Shown: positions 50,395-57,938 of the stretch, in pieces
How positions within the stretch are numbered: the stretch's first letter is position 1
How the letters are laid out: every line of letters starts with the position of its first letter
Source: Bin87 sp034420475
Lineage (GTDB): Bacteria; Chloroflexota; Dehalococcoidia; Lucifugimonadales; UBA3495
DNA length: 64,000 bases
Assembly (NCBI GenBank): GCA_034420475.1
Contig: DAOULH010000101.1
Coordinates: 1-64,000, forward strand
Reading direction: 5' to 3'
Position numbers and translations under genes: made by a program
Notes under the pieces: generated by a model
What the model saw: the letters and a program-made list of their open reading frames with translations, nothing else
What the model was told of the DNA's origin: nothing
Databases searched by the model: none

Positions 50395-50640
50395 CCCGCT
50401 GGCAGGCCTCCTGGCTGATGGCTGATAGCGACGCTCCTCCACCTTCCCACCCGCTCGAGCGCGGACAGTGGCTTGCTGGTCACCTCTGTGAACAGCATCG
50501 GAGGGCGTCTCGCCAATTACAGTGGCGGGACCGCACCGGATTTTCACCGGATTTCCTTTTCAGCCCGTCGTGCGCGGACGGATGGGTGCGCGACTAACGG
50601 GCCACCGGCAGGCGTTTACGGTTCAGTTGTTAACGGTTTC
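50395..50640 (-). promoter_or_regulatory. Adenosylcobalamin riboswitch
   Basis: On the minus strand the leader contains the conserved elements in order: AAAAGGAAATCCGGTGAAAA then TCCGGTGCGGTCCCGCCACT (50524-50566), GAAGCCACTG-like AAGCCACTGTC (about 50463-50473), and the B12 box AGCCAGGAGGCCTGCC (50401-50416). The core and box match the cobalamin riboswitch consensus almost perfectly. An intrinsic terminator follows. It should repress the late cobalamin run when B12 is abundant. No such element is seen before the early cbi cluster. Confidence 0.95.
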
Positions 50641-50711
50641 AGGGTAGCAGGCGGCGCGGGCGGAGTCAAACCGCCCTGACGCGTTGATGCCTGCGTCTTG
50701 CGCGCGGGTTG

Positions 50712-50717
50712 TATAAT
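50712..50717 (+). promoter_or_regulatory. -10 box for the antitoxin-toxin pair
   Basis: A perfect TATAAT at 50712-50717 lies 29 bp before the antitoxin ATG, with GGAGG between. No good -35 is present at 17 bp, which fits an autoregulated toxin-antitoxin promoter. Confidence 0.5.
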
Positions 50718-50745
50718 CTACAGCAGGAAGTTGGAGGCGGTTGAA

Positions 50746-51081
50746 ATGCTACTGTTGGCAAACGGGATTGACCTGCCCGAGTGGGCCTGCGCAGAGGTCA
50801 CGGCTCGAAGCCAGGACCTTGGCATTGGCCCTGACGAACTGGTCAGGTATCTGGTGTGTGCTCATATCAGGAAGGGACCAGAGGCGTCGGACGCGCAATT
50901 TACCGTACCTCGTTCGATGGAATCGAGCCTTGTCGGAGACGACTTCATGGTTGTGCGTCGCAGCGAGGACACGGTGGTGCTGGTCCCAACCGTTTCCATG
51001 TCCTTTGACGACGCCTTGGCGCAATTCCAAGCCAACGGATGCACTGAAGCGGACGTTTTACAGGCGCTCTCCGGCCGATGA
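50746..51081 (+). CDS. Antitoxin of a PIN toxin pair
   Basis: The 111-aa protein starts MLLLANGIDLPEWACAEVTA and contains LGIGPDELVRYLVCAHIRKG, FTVPRSMESSLVGDDFMVVR and SFDDALAQFQANGCTEADVL. The GGAGG site supports ATG 50746 over upstream alternative starts. It overlaps the PIN gene by 4 bp (ATGA). The order and coupling indicate an antitoxin, and it has an orphan paralogue at 39183-39548. The DNA-binding fold is not evident; the N-terminal helices may form a ribbon-helix-helix-like unit. Confidence 0.72.
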   Translation: MLLLANGIDLPEWACAEVTARSQDLGIGPDELVRYLVCAHIRKGPEASDAQFTVPRSMESSLVGDDFMVVRRSEDTVVLVPTVSMSFDDALAQFQANGCTEADVLQALSGR

Positions 51082-51497
51082 CTCTGCGCGTCGTCTACGA
51101 CACCAGCGTCATCCTGGCGCAAATGACCCCGGTTCCCCAGGACGGCAGCATCATCTGGCGGTGGATGGTGGACGGCTTGGTCGAACCGGTAGTGTCCGAT
51201 TATCTGGTTGACGAGTTACGCAGAAACCTGGCGTTGCCTCGCTTTGGGCTGGAGCGGGCAGCGCAAGCGCGAATACTCGCCGAGTACCTCCGGCATGCTT
51301 TGGTCGTAGATAACATTCCGCCGTCAGGGGTTGAATGCAGGGATCCCAGGGATGTGCCGGTGCTGGATCTGGCAATTTGGGCCGGCGTGGATGCCCTGGT
51401 CACGCTGGACTCTGACCTACTGGCGCTGGACGGGGAGTTCGACTTCCGCATCGTGCGGCCATCCGGTATGCACCAAATGCTGGAGGACGGAGCGTAA
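51078..51497 (+). CDS. PIN-domain toxin
   Basis: The 139-aa protein begins MTLRVVYDTSVILAQM, with the first PIN Asp. It continues with VSDYLVDELRRNL carrying the conserved Glu, DPRDVPVLDLAIWAGVDALV and TLDSDLLALDG with the late acidic residues. This matches the COG1569-like PIN_3 group of putative toxins. It is translationally coupled to the antitoxin. Confidence 0.82.
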   Translation: MTLRVVYDTSVILAQMTPVPQDGSIIWRWMVDGLVEPVVSDYLVDELRRNLALPRFGLERAAQARILAEYLRHALVVDNIPPSGVECRDPRDVPVLDLAIWAGVDALVTLDSDLLALDGEFDFRIVRPSGMHQMLEDGA

Positions 51498-51546
51498 CTG
51501 GCCAAGACGCAGGCGACCAATCGCGTCTAAGATTGCAACCAGCACG

Positions 51547-52557
51547 TCAGTATTCCAGCATCATCCGTTGCAGTTCCGCCGGATCCCTGGTCTGCGTCAG
51601 GCCGAGCATGAGCAGGATGCGCGCCTTCTTGGGGTGCAGGTTGTCGGCGACGATGTAGCCCTCCTCGGTGAAGCGGCGGGTCTGCACGACCCGGCCGGTG
51701 CCGACGTGGGTGGACAGGACCACGGGGATGCCAGCAGCCTGGGCGTTTTTCAGGCCGGCCATGAACGTCGACGGCGAGCCGCCGCTGCCCAGGCCGGCGG
51801 CCACGATGCCGTCCACGCCGTCCGCGACCAGGGCATCGATGACGGTGCTGCCGGCCCCGGCGTAACCGTAGGCGATGTCCACCCGGGGCAGCTCGTCGAT
51901 GGCGGACACGTCGAACTCCGAATCGGCGCTGTGCCTCCGTTCAGGCCGGCGGTAGTAGATCACCTGGCCGTCGGCGTCGGCATAGCCCAGGAAGCCCATG
52001 TGGCCGGACTGGAAAGTCTCGACCCGGTAGGAGTCGGTCTTGGTCACGTCCCGGGCGGACTGGATCTCGTTGTTCAGCACCACCAGCGCACCGCGGCCGG
52101 CGGACTGGGGCGCCGCGGCGATGCGCACGGCGTCCAGCAGGTTGTTGTCGGCGTCGGTGCCCATGGCCGACGGCGGACGCATGGCGCCGGTCACTGCTAC
52201 CGGCCGGCGGTCGCGCACGGTGAGGTTGAGGAAGTAGGCCGTCTCCTCCAGCGTGGCGGTGCCGTGGGTCACGGCGGCGCCGGCGGCGTCAGGATCGGCG
52301 GCGAAACGTTCGTTGATGCGCTGGGCCAGGGTCAGCCAGTGGGGCGGATAGACCTCGGTGCTGCCCACGTTGATCACCTGCTCCGGTATCACCTCGGCCA
52401 GTTCGCCGGCCTCCGGGACCCGGGCCAGCATTTCCTGGATGGTTAGCTGTCGCCCTTGGTAGCTGTAGTTGGCGAAATCGGTGCGAGATTCGCCAACGAA
52501 CGAGATGGTGCCCCCCGTGCCAAACAGATACACTCGGCGGACTGGTACGTATGCCAT
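51547..52557 (-). CDS. Asparaginase-family protein with substituted substrate Asp
   Basis: The 336-aa protein has the asparaginase signature GTGGTISF (13-20), the second Thr block VTHGTATLEET (96-106), AVTGAMRPPSAMGTDADNNL, SARDVTKTDSY with the Lys, and ends with LHPKKARILLMLGL. Length suits type I/II enzymes. The family's HGTDT motif reads HGTAT here, so the Asp that holds the substrate's amino group is Ala101. The substrate may therefore not be asparagine. AAGGGGG precedes ATG 52557. Confidence 0.82.
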   Translation of the reverse strand: MAYVPVRRVYLFGTGGTISFVGESRTDFANYSYQGRQLTIQEMLARVPEAGELAEVIPEQVINVGSTEVYPPHWLTLAQRINERFAADPDAAGAAVTHGTATLEETAYFLNLTVRDRRPVAVTGAMRPPSAMGTDADNNLLDAVRIAAAPQSAGRGALVVLNNEIQSARDVTKTDSYRVETFQSGHMGFLGYADADGQVIYYRRPERRHSADSEFDVSAIDELPRVDIAYGYAGAGSTVIDALVADGVDGIVAAGLGSGGSPSTFMAGLKNAQAAGIPVVLSTHVGTGRVVQTRRFTEEGYIVADNLHPKKARILLMLGLTQTRDPAELQRMMLEY

Positions 52558-52652
52558 TTGAAACCCCCTTGTCGACTCGACCGGCAGGATGAGAATACCA
52601 TTCTACGCCGGCCGCGCTGGTTGCATGATGACGAATCCCGACGGCTGACAAC

Positions 52653-52812
52653 GTAACTGTTCAGAATTGCGGGGAAAGTGTCATTGCGAGCGCAGCGCGG
52701 CAATCTCGTTGCCGCCGGGGAGTCCTTTGGGGCAGACGTTGCCGCTACGGCGTCGAGATTGCCACGGCGCCAGCGCCTCGCAATGACAACCCCCTGAATT
52801 CTGAACTGTTAC
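52653..52812. repeat. Palindromic MITE-like element upstream of ftsH
   Basis: Terminal inverted repeats GTAACTGTTCAGAATT (52653-52668) and AATTCTGAACTGTTAC (52797-52812) match at 15 of 16 positions. Just inside are GTCATTGCGAGCGC..GGCAATCTCG and, facing it, CGAGATTGCC..GCCTCGCAATGACA. A CTGACAAC motif flanks both ends in direct orientation (52645-52652 and 52813-52820), resembling an 8-bp target duplication. No coding capacity. Confidence 0.85.
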
Positions 52813-52827
52813 CTGACAACGCAAACT

Positions 52828-52856
52828 TTGCAAATTCGCCCGCGCGCGGGTAGTAT
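52828..52856 (+). promoter_or_regulatory. Predicted promoter for ftsH
   Basis: TTGCAA at 52828-52833, a 17-bp spacer, and TAGTAT at 52851-52856, 82 bp before the ftsH ATG. It starts only 15 bp beyond the palindromic element. Confidence 0.55.
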
Positions 52857-52938
52857 GTTAGGTCAGTCTGGATGATTCATTTGCGCCGCAGCGCAGCCGT
52901 GCACTCTTCACCGGCAGGAACGAACGGGCAGGAATGTT

Positions 52939-54927
52939 ATGACCAACAACCGCTGGGTCCGCAACAGCCTGATCTATCTCCTCATCATCATTGGCGTGAT
53001 CGTCATCTTCTACACGCTGCTCCCGAGTTTCGGCAGCAGCGAGCGACTGGCCCTGACCGAGGTGCTGCAACAAGCCCGGGCCGGCCAGATCGAGAGGATC
53101 ATAGTCGATGGCGAGAAGCTCACCGTCATCCCGACGGTGGGGCGCCAGGGAGAAGAAGCCCAGAAGTACAGCAGCCGCATCGGCAAGAACACCGACCTGG
53201 AAACCCTGCTGATCACCACCGGCATCTGGGACCAGGTGAGCGCGCCCGACGTGGAGTACAAAGGCTCCAGCGGGTTCGGCAGCGTCTTCGGCATCCTGCT
53301 CAACTTCCTGCCCCTGATCTTCTTCGGCGGCCTGATCCTGCTGATGATGCGGCAGGCCCAGGGCTCCAACAACCAGACCATGAGCTTCGGCCGCAGCCGC
53401 GCCCGCATGATGCCCTTCAATCGCCCGTCGGTGACCTTCAGCGACGTGGCCGGCGTGGACGAGGCCAAGGCCGAACTGGAAGAAGTCGTTGACTTCCTCA
53501 AGTACCCCGAGCGCTTCCTGCAACTGGGCGCGCGCATTCCCAAGGGCGTCCTGCTGGTGGGTCCTCCCGGAACCGGCAAGACCCTGCTCGCCCGGGCGGT
53601 GGCCGGCGAGGCCGGCGTGCCCTTCTTCCACATCTCCGGCAGCGAGTTCGTAGAGATGTTCGTCGGCGTGGGCGCGGCCCGCGTCCGTGACCTCTTCGAG
53701 CAGGCCAAGCGCAACGCGCCGTGCATCCTGTTCGTTGACGAAATCGACGCCGTGGGACGCCATCGCGGCGCCGGATTGGGCGGCGGCCACGACGAACGCG
53801 AGCAGACCCTCAACCAGATCCTGGTTGAGATGGACGGTTTCGAGACCAACACCAACATCATCGTCATCGCCGCCACCAACCGGCCCGACATCCTGGACCC
53901 GGCCCTGCTGCGTCCCGGCCGTTTTGACCGCCGCGTCACCCTGGACCTGCCCGACGTGATGGGCCGCGAGGCCATCCTCAAGGTGCACGTGGCCGGCAAG
54001 CCCCTGTCCCGCGAGATCAAGATCGACGTGGTCGCCCGCGAAACCCCCGGCTTCAGCGGCGCCGACTTGTCCAACCTGGTCAACGAAGCGGCCCTGCTGG
54101 CGGCCCGCAAGAATCAGTCCAGCATCTTCATGCAGGACTTTGAAGAGGCCATCGAGCGCGTGATCGCCGGCCCGGAGCGCAAGAGCCGGGTCATCAACCA
54201 GCGCGAGAAGGAGATGACCGCCTACCACGAAGCGGGCCACGCCCTGGTCGCCTGGCACCTGCCCCACGCCGACCGCGTGCACAAGATCAGCATCGTGTCC
54301 CGCGGCAACATGGGCGGGCACACCACCCTGCTGCCCGAGGAAGACCGCTATCTCTGGACCAAGAACCAGTTCCAGGACATGCTCGGGGTCATGATGGGCG
54401 GCCGCGTCGCCGAGGAACTGATCTTCGACGAGGTAACTACCGGCGCCAGCAACGACATCGAACGGGCGACCAAGACGGCCCTGGGGATGATCAAGCGCTA
54501 CGGCATGTCCGCCAGCCTCGGCCCGCGCACCTTCGGCAAGCGCGAGGAGATGGTGTTCCTGGGACGTGAGATCAGCGAGGAGCGTGACTACGGCGACAAA
54601 ATCGCCGAGGAGATCGACGACGAGGTCCGCCACCTGATCAACAACGCCTACCGCCAGGCGCAGCAGTTGCTCATCGACAACAAGCCCAAGCTGGTGCAGG
54701 TGGCCGAGTACCTGATCGAGCACGAGGCCATCTCCGGCGACGCCCTGACCAACCTGTTCAACGACCTCCCTCCGGGCACCGAACCGGAACCGGCCGTGCC
54801 GGACGCGCCGACGCCATCGCCCTACGCTCCGCCGGCTCCCCCGGTAACCCAGGGCGGGCCCGTGCCCAGCCCGGCCCCGTCCTTCGGCAGCGCCAGCACC
54901 GCAGAGCCGATGCCGGGCGACGACTGA
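52939..54927 (+). CDS. ftsH: ATP-dependent zinc metalloprotease FtsH
   Basis: FtsH degrades misfolded and regulatory membrane proteins. The 662-aa protein has two membrane helices (about 10-28 and 113-135), an AAA domain with Walker A GPPGTGKT (about 212-219), Walker B ILFVDEIDAVG, the SRH ATNRPDILDPALLRPGRFDR, and the zinc site HEAGH (about 430-434). The C-terminal Pro-rich tail is disordered; its last 60 bp are repeated at 56099-56158. hflK and hflC lie 1.9 kb downstream in the same direction, separated by an inserted toxin module and a further gene. Confidence 0.97.
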   Translation: MTNNRWVRNSLIYLLIIIGVIVIFYTLLPSFGSSERLALTEVLQQARAGQIERIIVDGEKLTVIPTVGRQGEEAQKYSSRIGKNTDLETLLITTGIWDQVSAPDVEYKGSSGFGSVFGILLNFLPLIFFGGLILLMMRQAQGSNNQTMSFGRSRARMMPFNRPSVTFSDVAGVDEAKAELEEVVDFLKYPERFLQLGARIPKGVLLVGPPGTGKTLLARAVAGEAGVPFFHISGSEFVEMFVGVGAARVRDLFEQAKRNAPCILFVDEIDAVGRHRGAGLGGGHDEREQTLNQILVEMDGFETNTNIIVIAATNRPDILDPALLRPGRFDRRVTLDLPDVMGREAILKVHVAGKPLSREIKIDVVARETPGFSGADLSNLVNEAALLAARKNQSSIFMQDFEEAIERVIAGPERKSRVINQREKEMTAYHEAGHALVAWHLPHADRVHKISIVSRGNMGGHTTLLPEEDRYLWTKNQFQDMLGVMMGGRVAEELIFDEVTTGASNDIERATKTALGMIKRYGMSASLGPRTFGKREEMVFLGREISEERDYGDKIAEEIDDEVRHLINNAYRQAQQLLIDNKPKLVQVAEYLIEHEAISGDALTNLFNDLPPGTEPEPAVPDAPTPSPYAPPAPPVTQGGPVPSPAPSFGSASTAEPMPGDD

Positions 54928-54949
54928 CGCGAGGCACGGTTACAAGCTT

Positions 54950-54986
54950 AAAGGGAGCAAGGTTGCCGCCTGCTCCCTTTCTTTTT
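54950..54986 (+). terminator. Rho-independent terminator of ftsH
   Basis: AAAGGGAGCA (54950-54959) pairs with TGCTCCCTTT (54971-54980), followed by CTTTTT. It lies 23 bp after the ftsH stop and is not duplicated with the ftsH 3' end downstream. Confidence 0.85.
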
Positions 54987-55067
54987 GCCAAGATAAGAAC
55001 CCGTACTGCAGGTCCTGACGCGGCCAATCGGATCCAGATTTGCCCTCTGGCTATATTGCTGCCATCA

Positions 55068-55421
55068 CTACCGGAGTGGTTGGTATATCAAGCGGAAAAT
55101 ACGTCGAACGACTTCAGTTAGTTCCGCGTCTGACATCGTCCCGTAATAGTCCGTGATGCGGCTTTCAGACAGGGTACGAATCTGGTCAGTGAGTACCCAG
55201 GATGGCTTGGGCATCGAGACTGAGTTGATTGGGTACGATAGGCTGCGATTTTGGTTGGCTTCGGATGACCCGATCAATGCTACGATAACCAACCGCGAAA
55301 CGGCGTTGAATTGATCAGTGCTGAGGATTAGAGCGGGGCGATCTCCGCCTTGTTCGTGTCCCCGGACCGGTGCGGGTTCCAGAATCACATGGCGGATTTC
55401 TCCCCTCAGTATTGGGGCCAT
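55068..55421 (-). CDS. MazF/PemK-type toxin
   Basis: The 117-aa protein starts with LRGEIRHVILEPAPVRGHEQ and continues with GGDRPALILSTDQFN, then VIVALIGS, and KPSWVLTDQIRTLSESRI, following the MazF endoribonuclease pattern of RGdI..V...P..GsEq...RP.lilS and a late SwvlvdQirtl. The start ATG lies inside the upstream gene (16-bp overlap). It should cleave mRNA when free. It is oriented opposite to ftsH. Confidence 0.87.
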   Translation of the reverse strand: MAPILRGEIRHVILEPAPVRGHEQGGDRPALILSTDQFNAVSRLVIVALIGSSEANQNRSLSYPINSVSMPKPSWVLTDQIRTLSESRITDYYGTMSDAELTEVVRRIFRLIYQPLR

Positions 55422-55963
55422 GTTTTTGCGTCCTCTGCAAGGCCAATCTCTGCCAATTCGGTCCCATATTCAATCTGAGCTTCTTCCAGAGACCACCCGA
55501 CCGGTGGTTCAAGTTCTGTCTCACGGCGCATGAGTTCGAACGATACAATGCCATTGAGCACTTGTTTTACCTGGGCCATTGCATAGCAGAGGACGTCCAA
55601 CGGGTTGGGAAACCGTTCGCGGGCAATCAGTCTATGGAGATCGGCAGACGGAATTCCACGGATCCATTCACTCAGGATCCGTTCCATTGCGGCATCGTTG
55701 CTGATGTCCCGAAGGTCTTGCAGCTGCTGCGACAAACCCGCAGTGTTGAACCCACTGACCCACTGGTCAACGAAACCGTTGAGCTTCTCAATCTGATCTT
55801 CAGTGAACCCGTCTGAGGCTAACTTCGCTTGCCATCCATGGTAGTCGAGCGCCAACAGGTCGAAAATCATGGACCGGATTGCTGCTTCCAGTCCCCAGAT
55901 TTCCCTGACGTCCGGCGACCCCACGATGTGGTCCATGATGGAACGTTCCATCGTGACCATCAT
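55406..55963 (-). CDS. Probable large antitoxin or partner of the MazF toxin
   Basis: The 185-aa protein (ATG 55963, AAAAGGAG upstream) is helical and acidic, with LEAAIRSMIFDLLALDYHGW, FTEDQIEKLNGFVDQWVSGF and LHRLIARERFPNPLDVLCYA. It ends with a tail (GWSLEEAQIEYGTELAEIGL) that overlaps the MazF start. MazF partners are usually 70-90 aa with an AbrB or RHH domain. This one is twice that size and has neither, so it may be an unrecognised antitoxin type. The C-terminal tail after residue 155 looks like the neutralising segment. Confidence 0.65.
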   Translation of the reverse strand: MMVTMERSIMDHIVGSPDVREIWGLEAAIRSMIFDLLALDYHGWQAKLASDGFTEDQIEKLNGFVDQWVSGFNTAGLSQQLQDLRDISNDAAMERILSEWIRGIPSADLHRLIARERFPNPLDVLCYAMAQVKQVLNGIVSFELMRRETELEPPVGWSLEEAQIEYGTELAEIGLAEDAKTWPQY

Positions 55964-56098
55964 TTTCTCCTTTTCCCAGTTCAGCGATTGGCGTAGTTGC
56001 GAGGACGGCTGAAGAGTGCTTTCGCCAGTCCGTTGGGAATTCAGTAGGCCAAGTCTGTGGATGATACCAGATAGTCGATTGCGATCACTTCTGCCAAT

Positions 56099-56158
56099 CC
56101 GGCGCCGTCCTTCGGCAGCGCCAGCACCGCAGAGCCGATGCCGGGCGACGACTGACGC
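56099..56158 (+). repeat. 60-bp duplicate of the ftsH 3' end
   Basis: Bases 56099-56158 match 54871-54930 at 59 of 60 positions, including the ftsH stop codon (TGA) and the following CGC. The original is attached to ftsH; the copy lies on the far side of the MazF module. Together they flank a 1.17-kb insert in direct orientation. Confidence 0.93.
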
Positions 56159-56178
56159 TCCACCGGGTACCAAATAGA

Positions 56179-56213
56179 CACGCAGGGGCGGGATTGAGAC
56201 CCGCCCCTACGTG
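56179..56213. repeat. REP-like inverted repeat
   Basis: CACGCAGGGGCGGG and CCCGCCCCTACGTG form a stem with one mismatch around a 7-nt loop. It overlaps the end of the minus-strand gene at 56207, supplying its last codons. A related GGGGCGGGT..ACCCGCCCC pair follows the Uma2 gene at 59923-59948. Confidence 0.75.
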
Positions 56214-56530
56214 TTTTCGGCGTCGGCCTCGCCGGCGTCGGCATCCAGGGGCAGGCTGCGGTAGTAGATGCCCCACTGCTGCATCAGGCTTTCCACGCGG
56301 GGGTCTTTCAGCGCGATGAGCTCGCGGAAGAAGCCGGCCAGGGCGTGGGCCGGGCGCAGCTCGTCGGTGCACACCCAGCTGCGGTCGCCGGGCACCGCGT
56401 AGATGAGGCCGCTCTGGTGGGGGCATGTCACCTGGACCCGCCCCATGTCCGTGCTGATCTTGACGGTCAGCCCCTGGGGCTGCGGAGGGTTCTCCTGGTT
56501 GCCTGGCGTTATCTGAACTGGCGTAGTCAT
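56207..56530 (-). CDS. Hypothetical 107-aa protein with two cysteines
   Basis: The frame starts MTTPVQITPGNQENPPQPQG and includes GRVQVTCPHQSGLIYAVPGD, WVCTDELRPAHALAGFFREL and MQQWGIYYRSL. The Cys pair (CPH..WVC, about 25 residues apart) could be a small metal site. The C-terminal residues come from a REP-like repeat. It lies divergently from hflK. I do not recognise the family. Confidence 0.6.
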   Translation of the reverse strand: MTTPVQITPGNQENPPQPQGLTVKISTDMGRVQVTCPHQSGLIYAVPGDRSWVCTDELRPAHALAGFFRELIALKDPRVESLMQQWGIYYRSLPLDADAGEADAENT

Positions 56531-56799
56531 GCTGCGATAGTCCTGTCGGGAGCGGGCGAATGGGTCGGTGGCATAGCCGGGATACGTCCAATGGCGAACG
56601 CGGTTATGCCCCTGATTGCGGGGCGCCAATTATAAACCCAGGCCACCGATGATGGTGTTATACTGTCTCGGCCAACCGTCTGAAAATCGTACCGGAAATC
56701 GCTGATTACGTCGGTCAATCCCGATAGAACGGTTGACGTTGATCAGGGACTGGCCAGCAACCAGGGACCAACGAGCAACTTCATAAAGGACACATTCGT

Positions 56800-57891
56800 A
56801 TGTTCACACCCGGGGGAGGTCAACAGCCGCCTCGTCAACCCGAATTCGACCTTGAACAACTCCTCGGTCGCGTGCGCGGCATGTTTGGTGGCTCCGGCGG
56901 ACGCCTTGGCGGCGGAAACCTGGGCATTTTAATTCTGGCGGTCATCGCCCTGCTGATAATCATCTGGGCCGCCACGGGAGTCTACACGGTAAGCCCCGGT
57001 GAAAACGCCGCGCTGCGGTTGTTCGGGGCTGTGCAGGGCGCGCCCGTATCGGAAGAGGGTCTCCACTGGTGGTGGCCGACGCCGGTGGGCAACAAGGACG
57101 TCGTGCTCGTCACCGAGACCCGGCGCATGGAGCTGGGCTTCCGCTCCAACGAAGCCGCCGTGAATACTCCGTTCCTTGACGAAGCCCTGATGATTTCCGG
57201 CGACTTGAACATCGTTGACGTGCAGATGGTGGTGCAGTACCGCATCAGCAATCTGAACAACTTCCTGTTCAAGGTGGACGATCCCGGCGAGGTCCCCCGC
57301 GGCATACCGGAGGGACGCCCTGACGGGCGCACCCTCAAGGACGGCGCGGAGGCCGCCCTGCGCCTGGTGGTGGGGCAGCGTTCCATTGACGACGTGCTGG
57401 TCCGCGGCCGTGAGGGCGTGGAGACTGACACTCGCGAGCGGCTCCAGTCCATCCTCGATGATTACGAAGCCGGCATCGAGGTCATCTCGGTGCAGTTGCA
57501 GGACGTGAAAGCGCCGGAGGAAGTGCGCGACGCCTTCGACGACGTGCTGAGAGGTCGTCAGGAGCGCGAAACCCGCATCAACCAGGCCCTGGCATACCGC
57601 GAGGACGTGCTCCCCCGAGCAGACGGTGACGCGGCGCGCATCGTTGAAGCGGCAGAAGCTTTCCGGCAGGCGCGTATCCAAACCGCCAACGGTGAAGCCC
57701 AGCGCTTCGAGTCGGTGCTCAACGAGTACCAGAGCTCACCCCAGGTAACCCGCCAGCGTCTCTACCTGGAAGCCCTGGAAAATGTCTTCCCGGGCGTTAC
57801 CAAGATCATCGTCGACCCCGACACCGAACCGGTGCTCATTCTGGGACAGGACGGAAACGTCATACCTGCTCCCATCGGCCCCAACCCGTAG
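56800..57891 (+). CDS. hflK: HflK, FtsH modulator (SPFH/band 7)
   Basis: HflK and HflC form a large SPFH complex around FtsH and restrain its proteolysis. The 363-aa protein has a Gly/Pro-rich N-terminus (GGGQQPPRQPEFDLEQLLGR), a membrane helix (about 42-62), the SPFH domain starting YTVSPGENAALRLFG, and coiled-coil stretches near AEAFRQARIQTANGEAQRFE. AAAGGA precedes the ATG. It is followed by hflC after 47 bp. Confidence 0.93.
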   Translation: MFTPGGGQQPPRQPEFDLEQLLGRVRGMFGGSGGRLGGGNLGILILAVIALLIIIWAATGVYTVSPGENAALRLFGAVQGAPVSEEGLHWWWPTPVGNKDVVLVTETRRMELGFRSNEAAVNTPFLDEALMISGDLNIVDVQMVVQYRISNLNNFLFKVDDPGEVPRGIPEGRPDGRTLKDGAEAALRLVVGQRSIDDVLVRGREGVETDTRERLQSILDDYEAGIEVISVQLQDVKAPEEVRDAFDDVLRGRQERETRINQALAYREDVLPRADGDAARIVEAAEAFRQARIQTANGEAQRFESVLNEYQSSPQVTRQRLYLEALENVFPGVTKIIVDPDTEPVLILGQDGNVIPAPIGPNP

Positions 57892-57938
57892 CCGCAGGTA
57901 ATCCAGACTGACCGTCTCTCATCCCCGGAGAACCTCCA

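Noticed and set aside
52858..54723. A 621-codon frame on the minus strand opposite ftsH
   Set aside because: It is the antisense shadow of ftsH: codon bias of a GC-rich gene leaves this frame open. It is His/Val/Gly-rich with no known motif.
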